Source: Candidatus Zhuqueibacterota bacterium | GTDB taxonomy: Bacteria > Zhuqueibacterota > Zhuqueibacteria > Thermofontimicrobiales > Sulfurfontimicrobiaceae | Direction of reading: 5' to 3' | NCBI GenBank assembly: GCA_016927835.1 | Contig: JAFGMA010000119.1 | Coordinates: 1 to 53,388 of the forward strand | Length of the DNA: 53,388 nucleotides | In this document: positions 17,329 through 26,510 of the stretch, piece by piece | Position numbering within the stretch: the stretch's first letter is position 1 | Layout: each line of letters begins with the position of its first letter | Translations under genes and position numbers: made by a program | Notes under the pieces: model-generated | Told to the model about the DNA's origin: nothing | Database searches by the model: none | What the model saw: only the letters and a program-made list of their open reading frames with translations

Positions 17329-18336
17329 TTACATGAATTTAATCTGCAAATTCATTGTATCCTCTGCCGTCAGTGTCAAAAACCAGAGCTTGCTATCTGT
17401 CGTGCGGATATTCACCTTCTTTGTGATGTCGATGCCGTTGAGAAAAATCTGCAAACCGCGGCTTTTGATATCCGATACAAGTTGGAGGGTAATGTCTTTT
17501 TTCGCCACCTCTTCAGGCAAATTATTCAGTGAATAGCTGAAAGAAATCTCATTTTCGGCAGCACGAATACCTGAAATATTCGAAGAATGATTCACAAGCA
17601 TATAGTCCACGACATCCACCGGATTGGCAGCCCAATAGCCATCCGGCGCCACTTCTTCCAGTTTTTCGAAGCGCCGGATTAGATCCGCCTGTTTCAGGTC
17701 CTTTTCAGGCGAAATATTTTCCGGATTCGTCAAATGGCTGTACTCAACAATCCACCCGTTGCATTCAAGTGCCTGGTGCAGACGATGATACGGATCAAAG
17801 GCATTGAAAAAGGGCGGAAATCCCTTTTGCACCATTGTCGTTCGATTCAGCGCGAATCGGTCGGTTTGATAGGTATTGACGGCATCTGTGATCGTGTAAA
17901 CGCTTAAATAGCCGCTCTTTTTGGCATAAGGCACCACAGGCGGGTGATGGTCGTTATGGTTGGGCACAATAAACGACGTGATGGGCACGCCGAGCATATC
18001 TTCCAATTTGTGTTTCGATTCCACCACTTCCATTTCGGGATTGTCTTTCATATAGCCATGGGTCATGGAATGATTGGCAACGCTCCAACCCAGTTTCATG
18101 ATCTCATGCAATTGCGACACATTCATGTGCATCATCCCGTGATAGCTGCTCGTAGGAAGATTTCGCCGTAGCCCCACCTGGCTTACAACAACTGCGACGC
18201 ATCCGGGGATGTTGAATTTTTGATGAACGGGCAGGGTATGCTTCAATAAATCCTCCAGACCTTCATCGTACGTCACCGAATAGGCGAATTTCTTTCCAAA
18301 TTTCCAGAGCGAAGTTTGTACTTGCATGTTTGGCAT
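17329..18336 (-). CDS. NodB-homology polysaccharide deacetylase-like protein
   Basis: A 335-residue cytoplasmic-type protein without signal peptide. The N-terminal 230 residues carry a NodB-like fold: motif 1 is TYDEG (D24, E25; usually TFDDG), motif 2 NHSMTH gives the metal-binding His89 and His93, and a Pro-rich loop follows (VPNHNDHHPP). The second Asp of motif 1, normally a metal ligand, is Glu. Residues about 245-335 form a separate beta-sandwich-like domain (SFSYSLNN, LQIFLNG). The enzyme could remove N-acetyl groups from a small aminosugar rather than a polymer. ATG 18334-18336 has GAGG at a 6-base distance. It is divergent from nothing: the AraC gene upstream is on the same strand, 60 bases away, and probably controls it. 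Confidence 0.8.
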   Translation of the reverse strand: MPNMQVQTSLWKFGKKFAYSVTYDEGLEDLLKHTLPVHQKFNIPGCVAVVVSQVGLRRNLPTSSYHGMMHMNVSQLHEIMKLGWSVANHSMTHGYMKDNPEMEVVESKHKLEDMLGVPITSFIVPNHNDHHPPVVPYAKKSGYLSVYTITDAVNTYQTDRFALNRTTMVQKGFPPFFNAFDPYHRLHQALECNGWIVEYSHLTNPENISPEKDLKQADLIRRFEKLEEVAPDGYWAANPVDVVDYMLVNHSSNISGIRAAENEISFSYSLNNLPEEVAKKDITLQLVSDIKSRGLQIFLNGIDITKKVNIRTTDSKLWFLTLTAEDTMNLQIKFM

Positions 18337-18396
18337 TTTCGACCTCTTTCATTTGTGGTATGACCACGCAGCAGTCGCCTAATAACAAATGTAAGA

Positions 18397-19194
18397 TTAA
18401 GCTTCTCTGAACTTACGCGGGGGCATTCCCTTCCACTTTTTAAAAACACGGCTGAAATAATAAATATCTTCAAATCCAACCATCTCGGCAATCTCCGAAA
18501 TGGTATAATCGGAATTTTTAAGCAAATCAACTGCAATATCCAATCGAATTTTAATCAGGTAGTTGATCGGCGAATAATTGGTTATTCGAGGGAAAATACG
18601 ACATAAATGAGGACTCGACACCCCGGCGATTTCCGAAAGGTCATCCAGAGAAATATCATTTCGATAATGCAGATGGATATATTCGAGGACCTTTTTCACC
18701 CGGTAGCGCGAGCTCGAATTGGAATTATCCTCACCTGGTATTGCCGAATCCGGCTCAAGTCTTTCGAGTTGAACCAGTATATCGCTCATAATGATTTTCA
18801 TCAGTATTTTGTATTCACGTCGTTTTAATAATGCTTCTTTCACCAGCCGTTGCAGACTGCGGACAATCTGCGAACCCGGCTTCAATTTCATAACCGGATT
18901 AAGATTCAATTCCGGTTGTATTGCTTCCTTAAAATACCACAATATTTCAATTAATTCAAAATAACCCGGCGCTTCATCATTGGAACGGTGCAGTTGGTTG
19001 GGGTATATGCAGATCAAATCGTGCGACGATACCGTGTATGTGTTATTTTCGATTGAAATGCTCCCGGATCCTTTTTCAATGTAGATCAGTTGATAGTCAT
19101 TTTTATGCGCGTGTAATCCGCCGATTAAATTTCCGTGATACTTCGGATTTAAAATCCGCGTAAGCGTCATGTTTTCAATAAATCGGCACTGCAT
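18397..19194 (-). CDS. AraC family transcriptional regulator
   Basis: A 265-residue regulator. The N-terminal domain (about 1-130) is a cupin-type ligand sensor (HAHKNDYQLIYIEKGSGSI, IYPNQLHR). The C-terminal 100 residues hold two helix-turn-helix units: DISLDDLSEIAGVSSPHLCRIF and the second one around TISEIAEMVGFEDIYYFSRVFKKW, followed by the family ending GMPPRKFR. Such proteins usually switch carbohydrate genes on in the presence of a sugar. It sits between the deacetylase and the ABC importer operon, the natural targets. ATG 19192-19194 has only a weak AGAG site upstream. There is a stop 18 bases before the start belonging to a gene remnant. Confidence 0.92.
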   Translation of the reverse strand: MQCRFIENMTLTRILNPKYHGNLIGGLHAHKNDYQLIYIEKGSGSISIENNTYTVSSHDLICIYPNQLHRSNDEAPGYFELIEILWYFKEAIQPELNLNPVMKLKPGSQIVRSLQRLVKEALLKRREYKILMKIIMSDILVQLERLEPDSAIPGEDNSNSSSRYRVKKVLEYIHLHYRNDISLDDLSEIAGVSSPHLCRIFPRITNYSPINYLIKIRLDIAVDLLKNSDYTISEIAEMVGFEDIYYFSRVFKKWKGMPPRKFREA

Positions 19195-19212
19195 GGTAAT
19201 TCTCTGGTTAGG

Positions 19213-19371
19213 TTACAAATTTTCCGCCCACCGAAATTCGGCAATCGGTTTCAACGCTGAGTCGATGAAAGCTGATCCATCATAGCTTATTTTGAGATCG
19301 GCGCCTTTCACCACAAAATCAGTATAAAAAAATGGATCACCGTCTAAGGATGAATCCCCTTTGGCTTTTCT
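19213..19371 (-). pseudogene. C-terminal gene remnant
   Basis: Fifty-two sense codons open on the minus strand, ending in TAA (19213-19215) just before the AraC start. The peptide reads like real protein (GDPFFYTDFVVKGADLKI, then SALKPIAEFRWAEN). It has no start codon and no Shine-Dalgarno site, and a stop (19372-19374) cuts it upstream. A second frame continues plausibly further upstream (EIGAGCLLSVEDSSVKKSQ), as expected after a 1-base frameshift. It may be the surviving 3' end of a deleted gene. No family is recognised. Confidence 0.35.
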
Positions 19372-19424
19372 TTACAGAACTATCTTCGACTGATAAAAGA
19401 CAACCAGCACCGATTTCTGTGCGA

Positions 19425-20378
19425 TCAATCGCTTTTTGCCAGATGACAGGCAACCCAATGTCCGTCCCTGATTTGGCGCCACCCCGGGATCCTTCGGAAG
19501 CATATATCAGTTTTAACCGGACACCTCGTATTGAAAACGCAGCCCTGCGGTGGATTCGAAGAGCTGGGAATATCGCCCGATAGAATGAAACGTTCAGATT
19601 TCTGGTTCACATCCATCCGCGGCACGCTTTTGAGCAACGCCATGGTGTAGGGATGCAACGGATGTTCGTAAATCGCTGCAACATCTGAAAATTCCATTAA
19701 ATGTCCCAGGTACATCACAGCGACGCGATCGCTGATACGTTCCACAACCGCAAGATTGTGGGCGATAAACAAATATGTCAGTTGAAATTCTTTCTGCAAA
19801 TCCCTGAGCAAATTGAGGATTTGCGCCTGAATGGATACATCCAGCGCTGAAACCGGTTCATCGCAAATGATGAATTCGGGACGTAAAATGAGTGCGCGGG
19901 CAATCCCGATGCGCTGCAACTGACCGCCGCTAAACTCACCGGGAAAAGCAAAACGCGCATCCGGATCAATGCCGACCTGTTCCATCATCTCCATGACTTT
20001 ATTTTCCTGCTCCCTGGCGTTTCCAAGCCGGTGTATTTTCAGCGGCTCCCGGATCGAAGCATTGATTGACATCTGGGGATTCAGCGACGAAAACGGATCC
20101 TGTGGGATCATCTGCATCCGGCGCCGGTACGGTCGCAATTTATTAGCCGGCATCGATGAGATATCAGCGCCATCGTAAAGGACGCGACCGGCAGTAATAT
20201 CGAGCAAACGCAGGATGAGCTTTGCCACTGTCGATTTTCCGCTGCCGCTTTCACCGACCAATCCCAGCGTTTCACCCCGCTTAATTGAAAAAGATACATT
20301 TTCGACCGCCCGGATAATCGAGTTTTTGGATTTGAAGTGCCGGGTTAAATCATAAACTTCCAATAACGCATTTGCCAT
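19425..20378 (-). CDS. Oligopeptide/dipeptide-type ABC transporter ATP-binding protein (OppF-like)
   Basis: A 317-residue ATPase. Walker A GESGSGKST, Q-loop, signature FSGGQLQR, Walker B FIICDEPVSALD and switch His are all present. The C-terminal extension (HPYTMALLKSVPR, then the cysteine set GCVFNTRCP and CFRR, CH) is the oligopeptide/dipeptide transporter C-terminal domain. ATG 20376-20378 with a GAGGG site is preferred over a TTG that would overlap the previous stop (TTGA). It is the last gene of the importer operon; the gene order is substrate-binding protein, OppB, OppC, OppD, OppF on the minus strand. The substrate may be a peptide or an oligosaccharide; many members of this family carry sugars. 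Confidence 0.93.
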   Translation of the reverse strand: MANALLEVYDLTRHFKSKNSIIRAVENVSFSIKRGETLGLVGESGSGKSTVAKLILRLLDITAGRVLYDGADISSMPANKLRPYRRRMQMIPQDPFSSLNPQMSINASIREPLKIHRLGNAREQENKVMEMMEQVGIDPDARFAFPGEFSGGQLQRIGIARALILRPEFIICDEPVSALDVSIQAQILNLLRDLQKEFQLTYLFIAHNLAVVERISDRVAVMYLGHLMEFSDVAAIYEHPLHPYTMALLKSVPRMDVNQKSERFILSGDIPSSSNPPQGCVFNTRCPVKTDICFRRIPGWRQIRDGHWVACHLAKSD

Positions 20379-20395
20379 TCGTTTCCCTCTCGCAA

Positions 20396-21373
20396 TCAAC
20401 AGTTTTCGTGCAGCCAGCAGGCGCAGAAATGATCGGATTCAATTTCAAAAAAGGGCGGGTACTCTTGTTTGCACATTTCCATTGCAAATTGGCACCTCGG
20501 ATGAAACGCACAGCCTGACGGAAGATGCCGCAAACTGGGCGGTGCTCCCGGAATTGCGTGCAGCGCTTTCGCTCGTTCGCCAAGCCTGGGGGTGGAACTG
20601 AGCAGGCTTTTTCCATAGGGATGCGCCGGATTATTCCAGAATTGCTGAATCGAGCCTTTTTCTACGATCCTGCCGGCATACATCACCGCAACTTTATTGC
20701 AGATTTCAGTGACAACCCCGAAGTCATGGGTTATCAACAGAATGGAGGTTTGATAATCTGCATTCAATTGGCGCAACAAGTCGAGCACCTGCATTTGAAC
20801 GGTTACATCGAGCGCAGTCGTTGGTTCATCCGCAATCAAAACTTTGGGACGACAGGCGAGCGCCATCGCGATCATGATCCGCTGGCGCATACCACCGCTG
20901 AATTGAAACGGATAATGTGAAAATCGCTGTTGCGGATCCGGAATACCAACAGAAGCCATCAGATCATACGCGCGCTGCTCGGAGGCGACGAAGCCAAGAT
21001 AATTATGCCAGGTCATGGCTTCCATCACCTGGATACCGCTGCGGATTGTCGGATTGAGTGAGGACATCGGATCCTGGAAAATCATGCTGATGTCCTTGCC
21101 GCGAATATTCGTCATTTTCTTTGCACTCAATCCGAGCAAATTTGTGCCGTTAAGGCATACCGTGCCGCGGACAATTTTGCCGGGCTTTTGTATCAGGCGC
21201 AGCAATGACAGGGCGCTTACGCTTTTGCCGCAGCCGCTTTCACCAACCAATCCCATGATTTCACCCTGGTTGAGATGATACGAAATACCATCGACGGCTC
21301 GCAATTCGATTTTCGGTTTGCGATCAACATAAAAATACGTTGCTAAATCTTTGATTTCCAAAACCGGTTGCAT
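20396..21373 (-). CDS. Oligopeptide/dipeptide-type ABC transporter ATP-binding protein (OppD-like)
   Basis: A 325-residue ATPase partnering OppF. Walker A GESGCGKS, signature FSGGMRQR, Walker [13 protein letters not shown] and the OppD C-terminal domain ([31 protein letters not shown]) are present. ATG 21371-21373 starts the conserved [12 protein letters not shown]; the frame extends upstream but without a site of its own. The ribosome-binding region is weak (AAAGA). The gap of 261 bases to OppC is unusually large for an operon and contains a heptamer-repeat element. It is 17 bases from OppF. Confidence 0.93.
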   Translation of the reverse strand: MQPVLEIKDLATYFYVDRKPKIELRAVDGISYHLNQGEIMGLVGESGCGKSVSALSLLRLIQKPGKIVRGTVCLNGTNLLGLSAKKMTNIRGKDISMIFQDPMSSLNPTIRSGIQVMEAMTWHNYLGFVASEQRAYDLMASVGIPDPQQRFSHYPFQFSGGMRQRIMIAMALACRPKVLIADEPTTALDVTVQMQVLDLLRQLNADYQTSILLITHDFGVVTEICNKVAVMYAGRIVEKGSIQQFWNNPAHPYGKSLLSSTPRLGERAKALHAIPGAPPSLRHLPSGCAFHPRCQFAMEMCKQEYPPFFEIESDHFCACWLHENC

Positions 21374-21437
21374 ATTTTTGATATCTTTCTTTTCGCTTCG
21401 CTGGTTAATTGCCGGGTTCCTATAGCCTAAATTAAGC

Positions 21438-21613
21438 GGTTTCAGGTTCAAGGTTCCCGGTTTAATGGTTGTAATCTATTGATATTCATTTATTAACGCC
21501 CTATGATCCGAAGATTATTCATACTAAATTGAGTAAAAAATCTAACAATGCGCAACTATTTAAAATTCTATCTGTTAAGGCTCATCAACCCGGAACCTTG
21601 AACGTTGAACCGG
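21438..21613. repeat. Paired heptamer-repeat blocks in inverted orientation
   Basis: The left block, at about 21438-21463, is a run of four degenerate 7-base units starting GGTT (GGTTTCA, GGTTCAA, GGTTCCC, GGTTTAA). The right block, 21587-21613, has the opposite orientation (GGAACCTT, GAACGTT, GAACCGG). They can pair as an inverted repeat around about 120 bases of AT-rich DNA lying between oppC and oppD. They could be an interspersed repeat or reduce read-through. Confidence 0.5.
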
Positions 21614-21634
21614 CTCAACCCAGGTATAAACCTG

Positions 21635-22489
21635 TTAGCTTTGTTTTTTCCCTGACAGCGCATCCTGCAAGGCATCACCCAGGTAGGTGAATGCCAATAA
21701 AACGAGTGCAAACGATGCTGCCGGATAAATGAACAAATGCTGATAATAGCGAATCGCGCCGGCACCTTCGGCGATTAATGTTCCCCAGGAGGGAATCGGC
21801 GGCTGGACTCCCATCCCGAGATAGCTCAAGCCCGACTCGACCATCATGGCGCCGGGAATGGAAAAGGTGATGCTGACGATCAGCGGACCCAGGGAGTTGG
21901 GAATAATATAGCGCGTAATAATCCGCCAGTGAGATGCCCCCAGCACGCGCGCCATTTCAACATATTCAAGATTTTTGACCACCAGCACCTGTGCTCGCAT
22001 CAGGCGCGCCATTCCCACCCATGATGTTACCCCCACCGCCAGCAACATCACCGGGATACCGCGCCCGAGTGAGGTAACGAGTACAATGCTGAACAGGAAT
22101 GACGGAAACGCAAACATGATATCAGTAATCCGCATGAGAATAAAATCGAGTGTCCCCCCAACATAGCCTGCCAGCGCTCCCAAAGTACCGCCGACGATAA
22201 CGCTCAGAAGCGTCGCACCGATGGAGATGAGAATCGCATTGTGCAGGCTGTACAAAAGTCGGCTGAAAAGATCGCGTCCCAGGTCGTCGGTTCCCATAAT
22301 GAATTTCAACGTCGGACCCGAATAGGCATACGGATAATAATGCGGTTCATTGTACGGGTAGGGGGTAAGCCACGGCGCCAAAAGCCCCGCAACAATCAGG
22401 ATAATGCAAAAAATCGCACAAAAAAATCCCAGCTTATTCTGATATAAATTCATGAATGCCTGTGACCAGAATCCCTGTTTGATCTTCAT
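21635..22489 (-). CDS. ABC transporter permease (OppC-like)
   Basis: A 284-residue inner-membrane permease of the DppC/OppC type. One N-terminal transmembrane segment, a periplasmic loop (residues about 45-75, ending in MGTDDLGRD, the typical OppC motif), then about five more. The cytoplasmic EAA loop is EYVEMARVLGASHWRIITRY. The C terminus is short. ATG 22487-22489 is clear. It is 101 bases after OppB; likely the same operon. The partner of OppB forms the heterodimeric channel of the importer. Confidence 0.94.
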   Translation of the reverse strand: MKIKQGFWSQAFMNLYQNKLGFFCAIFCIILIVAGLLAPWLTPYPYNEPHYYPYAYSGPTLKFIMGTDDLGRDLFSRLLYSLHNAILISIGATLLSVIVGGTLGALAGYVGGTLDFILMRITDIMFAFPSFLFSIVLVTSLGRGIPVMLLAVGVTSWVGMARLMRAQVLVVKNLEYVEMARVLGASHWRIITRYIIPNSLGPLIVSITFSIPGAMMVESGLSYLGMGVQPPIPSWGTLIAEGAGAIRYYQHLFIYPAASFALVLLAFTYLGDALQDALSGKKQS

Positions 22490-22589
22490 ATTGCACGCAA
22501 GCTCCGTTTGTTGAAATTGTACTGTGTTGCTGTCAATCGATCCAATGCATATCGAGGATGATTGTTTATAATAAAGTTCGAATCTGATT

Positions 22590-23600
22590 TTATTGTTTTT
22601 TCATCCGCGGATCGATGATGCGGTACGAAATATCGACCAATAGATTCATGATGCTGATGGTTGCCGCCAGAAACATCAGCGAAGCGATCATGAGCGGGTA
22701 ATCCCTATTCAGTGCGGATTGAGCGAAAAATTGCCCCAGTCCGGGTACTCTGAACGTGGTTTCGATGAAGACTGATCCCACCAGCATCGCGCCCACCTGC
22801 GGTCCCAGCACTGTAATCAGCGGGATTACCGAATTGCGCAAGGCGTGATTGCCAACGACTTTCGATGGCGTACCACCTTTCGCATAAGCCGTTCGAATGT
22901 AGCTCTGCTGCAATGTGTGCAGCATGCTCGAACGCATATAACGCGCGGTCGCTGCAATGGGCATGACACCCAATCCGATCACCGGCATGATATAATTTTC
23001 CCAGCGACCCCAGCCGCTGGTGGGCAAAAGCTTTAATTGAACGGCAATGATCAGTTGAAGCCCGACAGCGATGACGTAGATAGGAATACATTGTCCCAGC
23101 ATGGCGAAAAACATACAGAGCCGATCGATCCACGTATTCGGATAAAGGGCGCTCAAGACACCCAGCGGAGAACCAATGATCAGTGCGAGGATAATCGCCC
23201 ACAAGGCGAGGGTGAACGATACCGGAAATGCCTGCTTGATCATATCTTCGATATTTGTATTCGGATACCGGAAGGAAGGACCAAATTCCAGCTTAATCGT
23301 GTCGTTGATGAATCGCGCGTATTGCTCGTAAATTGGCTTGTTTGTACCAAACCGTTCTTCCCACTGGCTGGTGATACGCTCCTGGCTTGTCATGTCTCCG
23401 GCGGTCAGGTATGACTGCAAGCGGCTGATTTCAAGAAAATTGCCCGGTGCGGCATGGATCAGGATGAATGATAGATAACAGATAATCAGCAAGACAATGA
23501 TTACGCCGATCAGTCGTTTGAAGAAGTAAAGCAAAATGTTATCGCTAAAAATCAATGCCTTCAAAGCAGAGGTTATGCGTTGTGTGATTTCCGTTTTCAT
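22590..23600 (-). CDS. ABC transporter permease (OppB-like)
   Basis: A 336-residue inner-membrane permease of the DppB/OppB type, six transmembrane segments. After the first (LIGVIIVLLIICYLSFILIH) comes a periplasmic loop of about 75 residues, and the EAA loop reads YIRTAYAKGGTPSKVVGNHALRN before the last two segments, all typical. There is a slightly longer cytoplasmic N terminus (about 25 residues) than in OppB of E. coli. It starts at ATG 23598-23600, 10 bases after the substrate-binding protein gene, so translation is probably coupled. Confidence 0.94.
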   Translation of the reverse strand: MKTEITQRITSALKALIFSDNILLYFFKRLIGVIIVLLIICYLSFILIHAAPGNFLEISRLQSYLTAGDMTSQERITSQWEERFGTNKPIYEQYARFINDTIKLEFGPSFRYPNTNIEDMIKQAFPVSFTLALWAIILALIIGSPLGVLSALYPNTWIDRLCMFFAMLGQCIPIYVIAVGLQLIIAVQLKLLPTSGWGRWENYIMPVIGLGVMPIAATARYMRSSMLHTLQQSYIRTAYAKGGTPSKVVGNHALRNSVIPLITVLGPQVGAMLVGSVFIETTFRVPGLGQFFAQSALNRDYPLMIASLMFLAATISIMNLLVDISYRIIDPRMKKQ

Positions 23601-23609
23601 AAAACGCCC

Positions 23610-25439
23610 TTAAGGGATAGGATTGTTTGGTTTATCAATCATAATTTCTTCAAAATTCAGGAAATAGCCGCTGGCAAACGGATTCAGTTTAGCTTTTTTG
23701 ATATAAGGCTTTAACAGAATCCTGGCATCGGTTGCAAAATAATTTATTACATGACCCGATTTATTGAGCACTTCCAGCGCTTCATCGATGAGCGGGTAGA
23801 ATTCTTCATCGGTTTTCACTTTGCCGATTTTGGGGAGCAATTCTCTCATTTTGCGATAATAAGGCGAAGGATGTTCAATTTGACAGAAGTGCTCATATTT
23901 CAGGCGGATGTCATTTTTCTTTTTCGTCATCTCCGTCATCGAAAGATTTGGATCATTATCCACATCGAAATATTGCTGGCGCAAATCGAGCCAGCGTTGC
24001 TTGTCTTCCCCGCCGATTGAAACGTAGTCGTATACATTCCACCCCCAGACGAGTAGGGAATGCATCTCCCCGGGAACCGGATCGGTATTGCCGCTGAAAT
24101 AATAAATAGGATCTTTCGGGACTTCATTGTAAACGCGCTGCGTGAATACACCCGCTTCCATATTATCGATTATCACCGGAACGTTCAGATTTTTTTCAAT
24201 TTCTTCCTTGAATGCAGCAACGACACTGATTAAGGGTGCGGGAAGAGAAACGCAATAGATTTTAACGGCTGGCGCGCCCCGACCGTTGGGATAGCCCGCT
24301 TCAGCCAGCAATTGACGCGCTTTTTCGAGGTTGAAATCGAGACCTCGGTTGGTTTTGGTTTGTTTTTGAACTGGAGGTACCAGATCGTTGATCGGGATAT
24401 ACACGCCGTGTGTGATTGTCGTCAGCACTTTTTCTTTATCGAAACCCATGCACAGCGCCTGCCGCACGCGCTCATCATCGAGAAATTCATCCCGACTCGT
24501 TAAAAGCTGGAAAATGAATCGACCGGTCGTCGGGACTTCGAATAGTTCATTGGAAATTTTTTGATTAGATTCACAATATTTAATTTCTGAAATCGATGCA
24601 ATTGCCGTAATATCAACCTCGTTGTTTTCATAAGCGGCTAATCCTGAGGTGCCGAACAGGATGAAGATTCGGTCGAGATTTCCGCGTTCTCCAACCCATT
24701 TTGTGTTTTTCACCAGGCTCAGCGAACTATTTAAAATCCACGAATCGGGGACGAACGGACCATTTCCCACAAAATTTTCCGGCTGGATCCAGCTACCTTC
24801 GAATTTCTCAACCGTTGCCTGATGCACCGGCAGGGCGGAACTGATGAGCAGCATATCCACGAAATAGGGGAGAGGTCGCTCAAGCGTGATCTGCAACGTC
24901 CAGTCATCGATTACTTTGATTCCAAGGTCATCCTGACTGGTAATACCTCCGAAGGCGAACTTGCGAAAATTCTTGATGAACCGCAATCCCGAAGAATACC
25001 ACCAGCCACCGCCCATCAGCGGATTCGCCAGCCGAATCCATGAGTACTTAAAATCATGAGCAGTCACGCGATCGCCGTTCGACCATACTTTATCCTTACG
25101 CAAATGGAAGGTGTAGGTCTGGTTGTCGTTTGTTTCCCAGCTTTCGGCAATCGCAGGTGCGGCACGAAAATCAGGTCCATATTTCACTAATCCCTCGTAT
25201 AAGGCAAATGCAATGATTGGCGGAATATAATAACGGGGATCAATGGTTTGGATCGGCATACTGCCCACGCGCAGCACATTCTCGCCATGATAAGTATCGA
25301 ATTCTGTTCCCCGCTGCTCAAGGCTCAATCGCTGAAAAAAGCCCAGCAGCAAGAGGATGATCAGTCCGATGATAAACAAAGGGGATAAATCCGATTGCAA
25401 CAATGCCTTGAATTTAAAATAAGTATCTCGCATACGCAT
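23610..25439 (-). CDS. Extracellular solute-binding protein, family 5, membrane-anchored
   Basis: A 609-residue binding protein of the importer (SBP_bac_5 fold; family size about 500-600). Residues 20-36 (LFIIGLIILLLLGFF) form an N-terminal anchor; there is no lipobox Cys, so it is probably tethered by this segment rather than lipidated. Family marks: LRVGSMPIQTIDP near the start, YEGLVKYGPDFRAAPAIAESWE, YTFHLRKDKVWSNGDRVTAHD and the late PYYRKMRELLPKIG. No Shine-Dalgarno site is visible before ATG 25437-25439. It heads the Opp-type operon, with 94 bases to the upstream gene. The ligand is unknown; oligosaccharides are as plausible as peptides in this context. Confidence 0.92.
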   Translation of the reverse strand: MRMRDTYFKFKALLQSDLSPLFIIGLIILLLLGFFQRLSLEQRGTEFDTYHGENVLRVGSMPIQTIDPRYYIPPIIAFALYEGLVKYGPDFRAAPAIAESWETNDNQTYTFHLRKDKVWSNGDRVTAHDFKYSWIRLANPLMGGGWWYSSGLRFIKNFRKFAFGGITSQDDLGIKVIDDWTLQITLERPLPYFVDMLLISSALPVHQATVEKFEGSWIQPENFVGNGPFVPDSWILNSSLSLVKNTKWVGERGNLDRIFILFGTSGLAAYENNEVDITAIASISEIKYCESNQKISNELFEVPTTGRFIFQLLTSRDEFLDDERVRQALCMGFDKEKVLTTITHGVYIPINDLVPPVQKQTKTNRGLDFNLEKARQLLAEAGYPNGRGAPAVKIYCVSLPAPLISVVAAFKEEIEKNLNVPVIIDNMEAGVFTQRVYNEVPKDPIYYFSGNTDPVPGEMHSLLVWGWNVYDYVSIGGEDKQRWLDLRQQYFDVDNDPNLSMTEMTKKKNDIRLKYEHFCQIEHPSPYYRKMRELLPKIGKVKTDEEFYPLIDEALEVLNKSGHVINYFATDARILLKPYIKKAKLNPFASGYFLNFEEIMIDKPNNPIP

Positions 25440-25533
25440 TCATTTTTGTTTTGAAATTCAAATCCAGTACCCATTCTGTTGGTTCCGAATGGCGAACCGC
25501 TCGGGATGCCGCATCGGCACAGGCAGATTCGTA

Positions 25534-26481
25534 TCAATTAATGGATTGAAGCGGAGCCCGTTCGATGACGCCGTGTTCGAACGGCTTATTTTTCAGAACT
25601 TCGTTGGGTCCATAAAATCCTTTTGAGATTCTGGTAAGTGAATAAACGATTGTATGGGGTTTGAGAAATGTGCCAGGATCGGAGACGGCATTGCAGCCAA
25701 CCTGGCAAAAATCACCCATACACACGCCCATCTTTCGAATGCCAGAATCAAATACTTTGTTGTCACACCGCAGGAGAATCGTCCTGCGATCGGCGCTGTT
25801 TTTTGCTCCCTCATAAATCCCCAGGTTAGCGGCAGTCGCTTGATTGCCAAAGTGCGTCATGTAGCCGCAGATTGAATCGCCCAGATAAGATGGGTGGGGA
25901 AAATTGCCTTCGTTCATCATGATGACATTTTTCAGTTCTCCCCTGAGTGTACAGGCATCGCCCAGGATGCAGTTTCCCCGCAGGTACGCACCCTGGCGGA
26001 TTTCATTGCGCTTGCCGACAATCGCCGGACCTCTGATTCCCACGCAAGGCTCGATTATGGTTTCGGCGCCGATGTAGATGCTGCCTTTGTCCAGGTAAAT
26101 GTCAGCGCCGATGATTCTGGCGCCTTTTTCAAGATAAATTGAATAGCAGGCGTTTTCCGCATGGCTGCCGATAATGTGTGCCGGCGCGAATACCGTCTCT
26201 GCTTCCAGCAGAATTTCGAAATTCCCCGTGGTGTAGCTGGCTTCCGGCGCATTGTTGTGAAATATTTCGACGCCAGTCCTTCGTTCTGCGATTGCGTTTT
26301 GAAGCCATTCAACGGTGTAATCTTCAATCGCCGGTATTGCGCCACAAACGGAATTGGTGCGCTCAAAAATAGCTTGATGAGCGAATGGATGCGCGCTAAA
26401 ATCGAAATAAGTCTGCGCCCTGAGAGCAGCAGGTACTTTTTCTTTTCCCATTTGATCCAGCTTGATAATTGCTTCAGTCAT
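25534..26481 (-). CDS. Left-handed beta-helix (hexapeptide-repeat) protein
   Basis: A 315-residue protein. Residues 1-95 form an alpha/beta lead-in (YFDFSAHPFAHQAIF, IPAIEDYTVEWL). Then about 25 hexapeptide turns build a left-handed helix (AETIIEPCVGIRGPAIVGKR, AYLRGNCILGDACTLRGEL). This resembles the C-terminal helix of GlmU/sugar-phosphate nucleotidyltransferases without the nucleotidyltransferase domain, and may be a free-standing acyl/acetyltransferase or scaffold. ATG 26479-26481 has GGGAGAGG at a 4-base distance; the longer start (26502) is weaker. The next gene (IMPase family) stops 9 bases before the longer start. The exact activity is not established. Confidence 0.75.
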   Translation of the reverse strand: MTEAIIKLDQMGKEKVPAALRAQTYFDFSAHPFAHQAIFERTNSVCGAIPAIEDYTVEWLQNAIAERRTGVEIFHNNAPEASYTTGNFEILLEAETVFAPAHIIGSHAENACYSIYLEKGARIIGADIYLDKGSIYIGAETIIEPCVGIRGPAIVGKRNEIRQGAYLRGNCILGDACTLRGELKNVIMMNEGNFPHPSYLGDSICGYMTHFGNQATAANLGIYEGAKNSADRRTILLRCDNKVFDSGIRKMGVCMGDFCQVGCNAVSDPGTFLKPHTIVYSLTRISKGFYGPNEVLKNKPFEHGVIERAPLQSIN

Positions 26482-26510
26482 TTTTCCTCTCCCGTTTAGC
26501 ATGCCTCATT

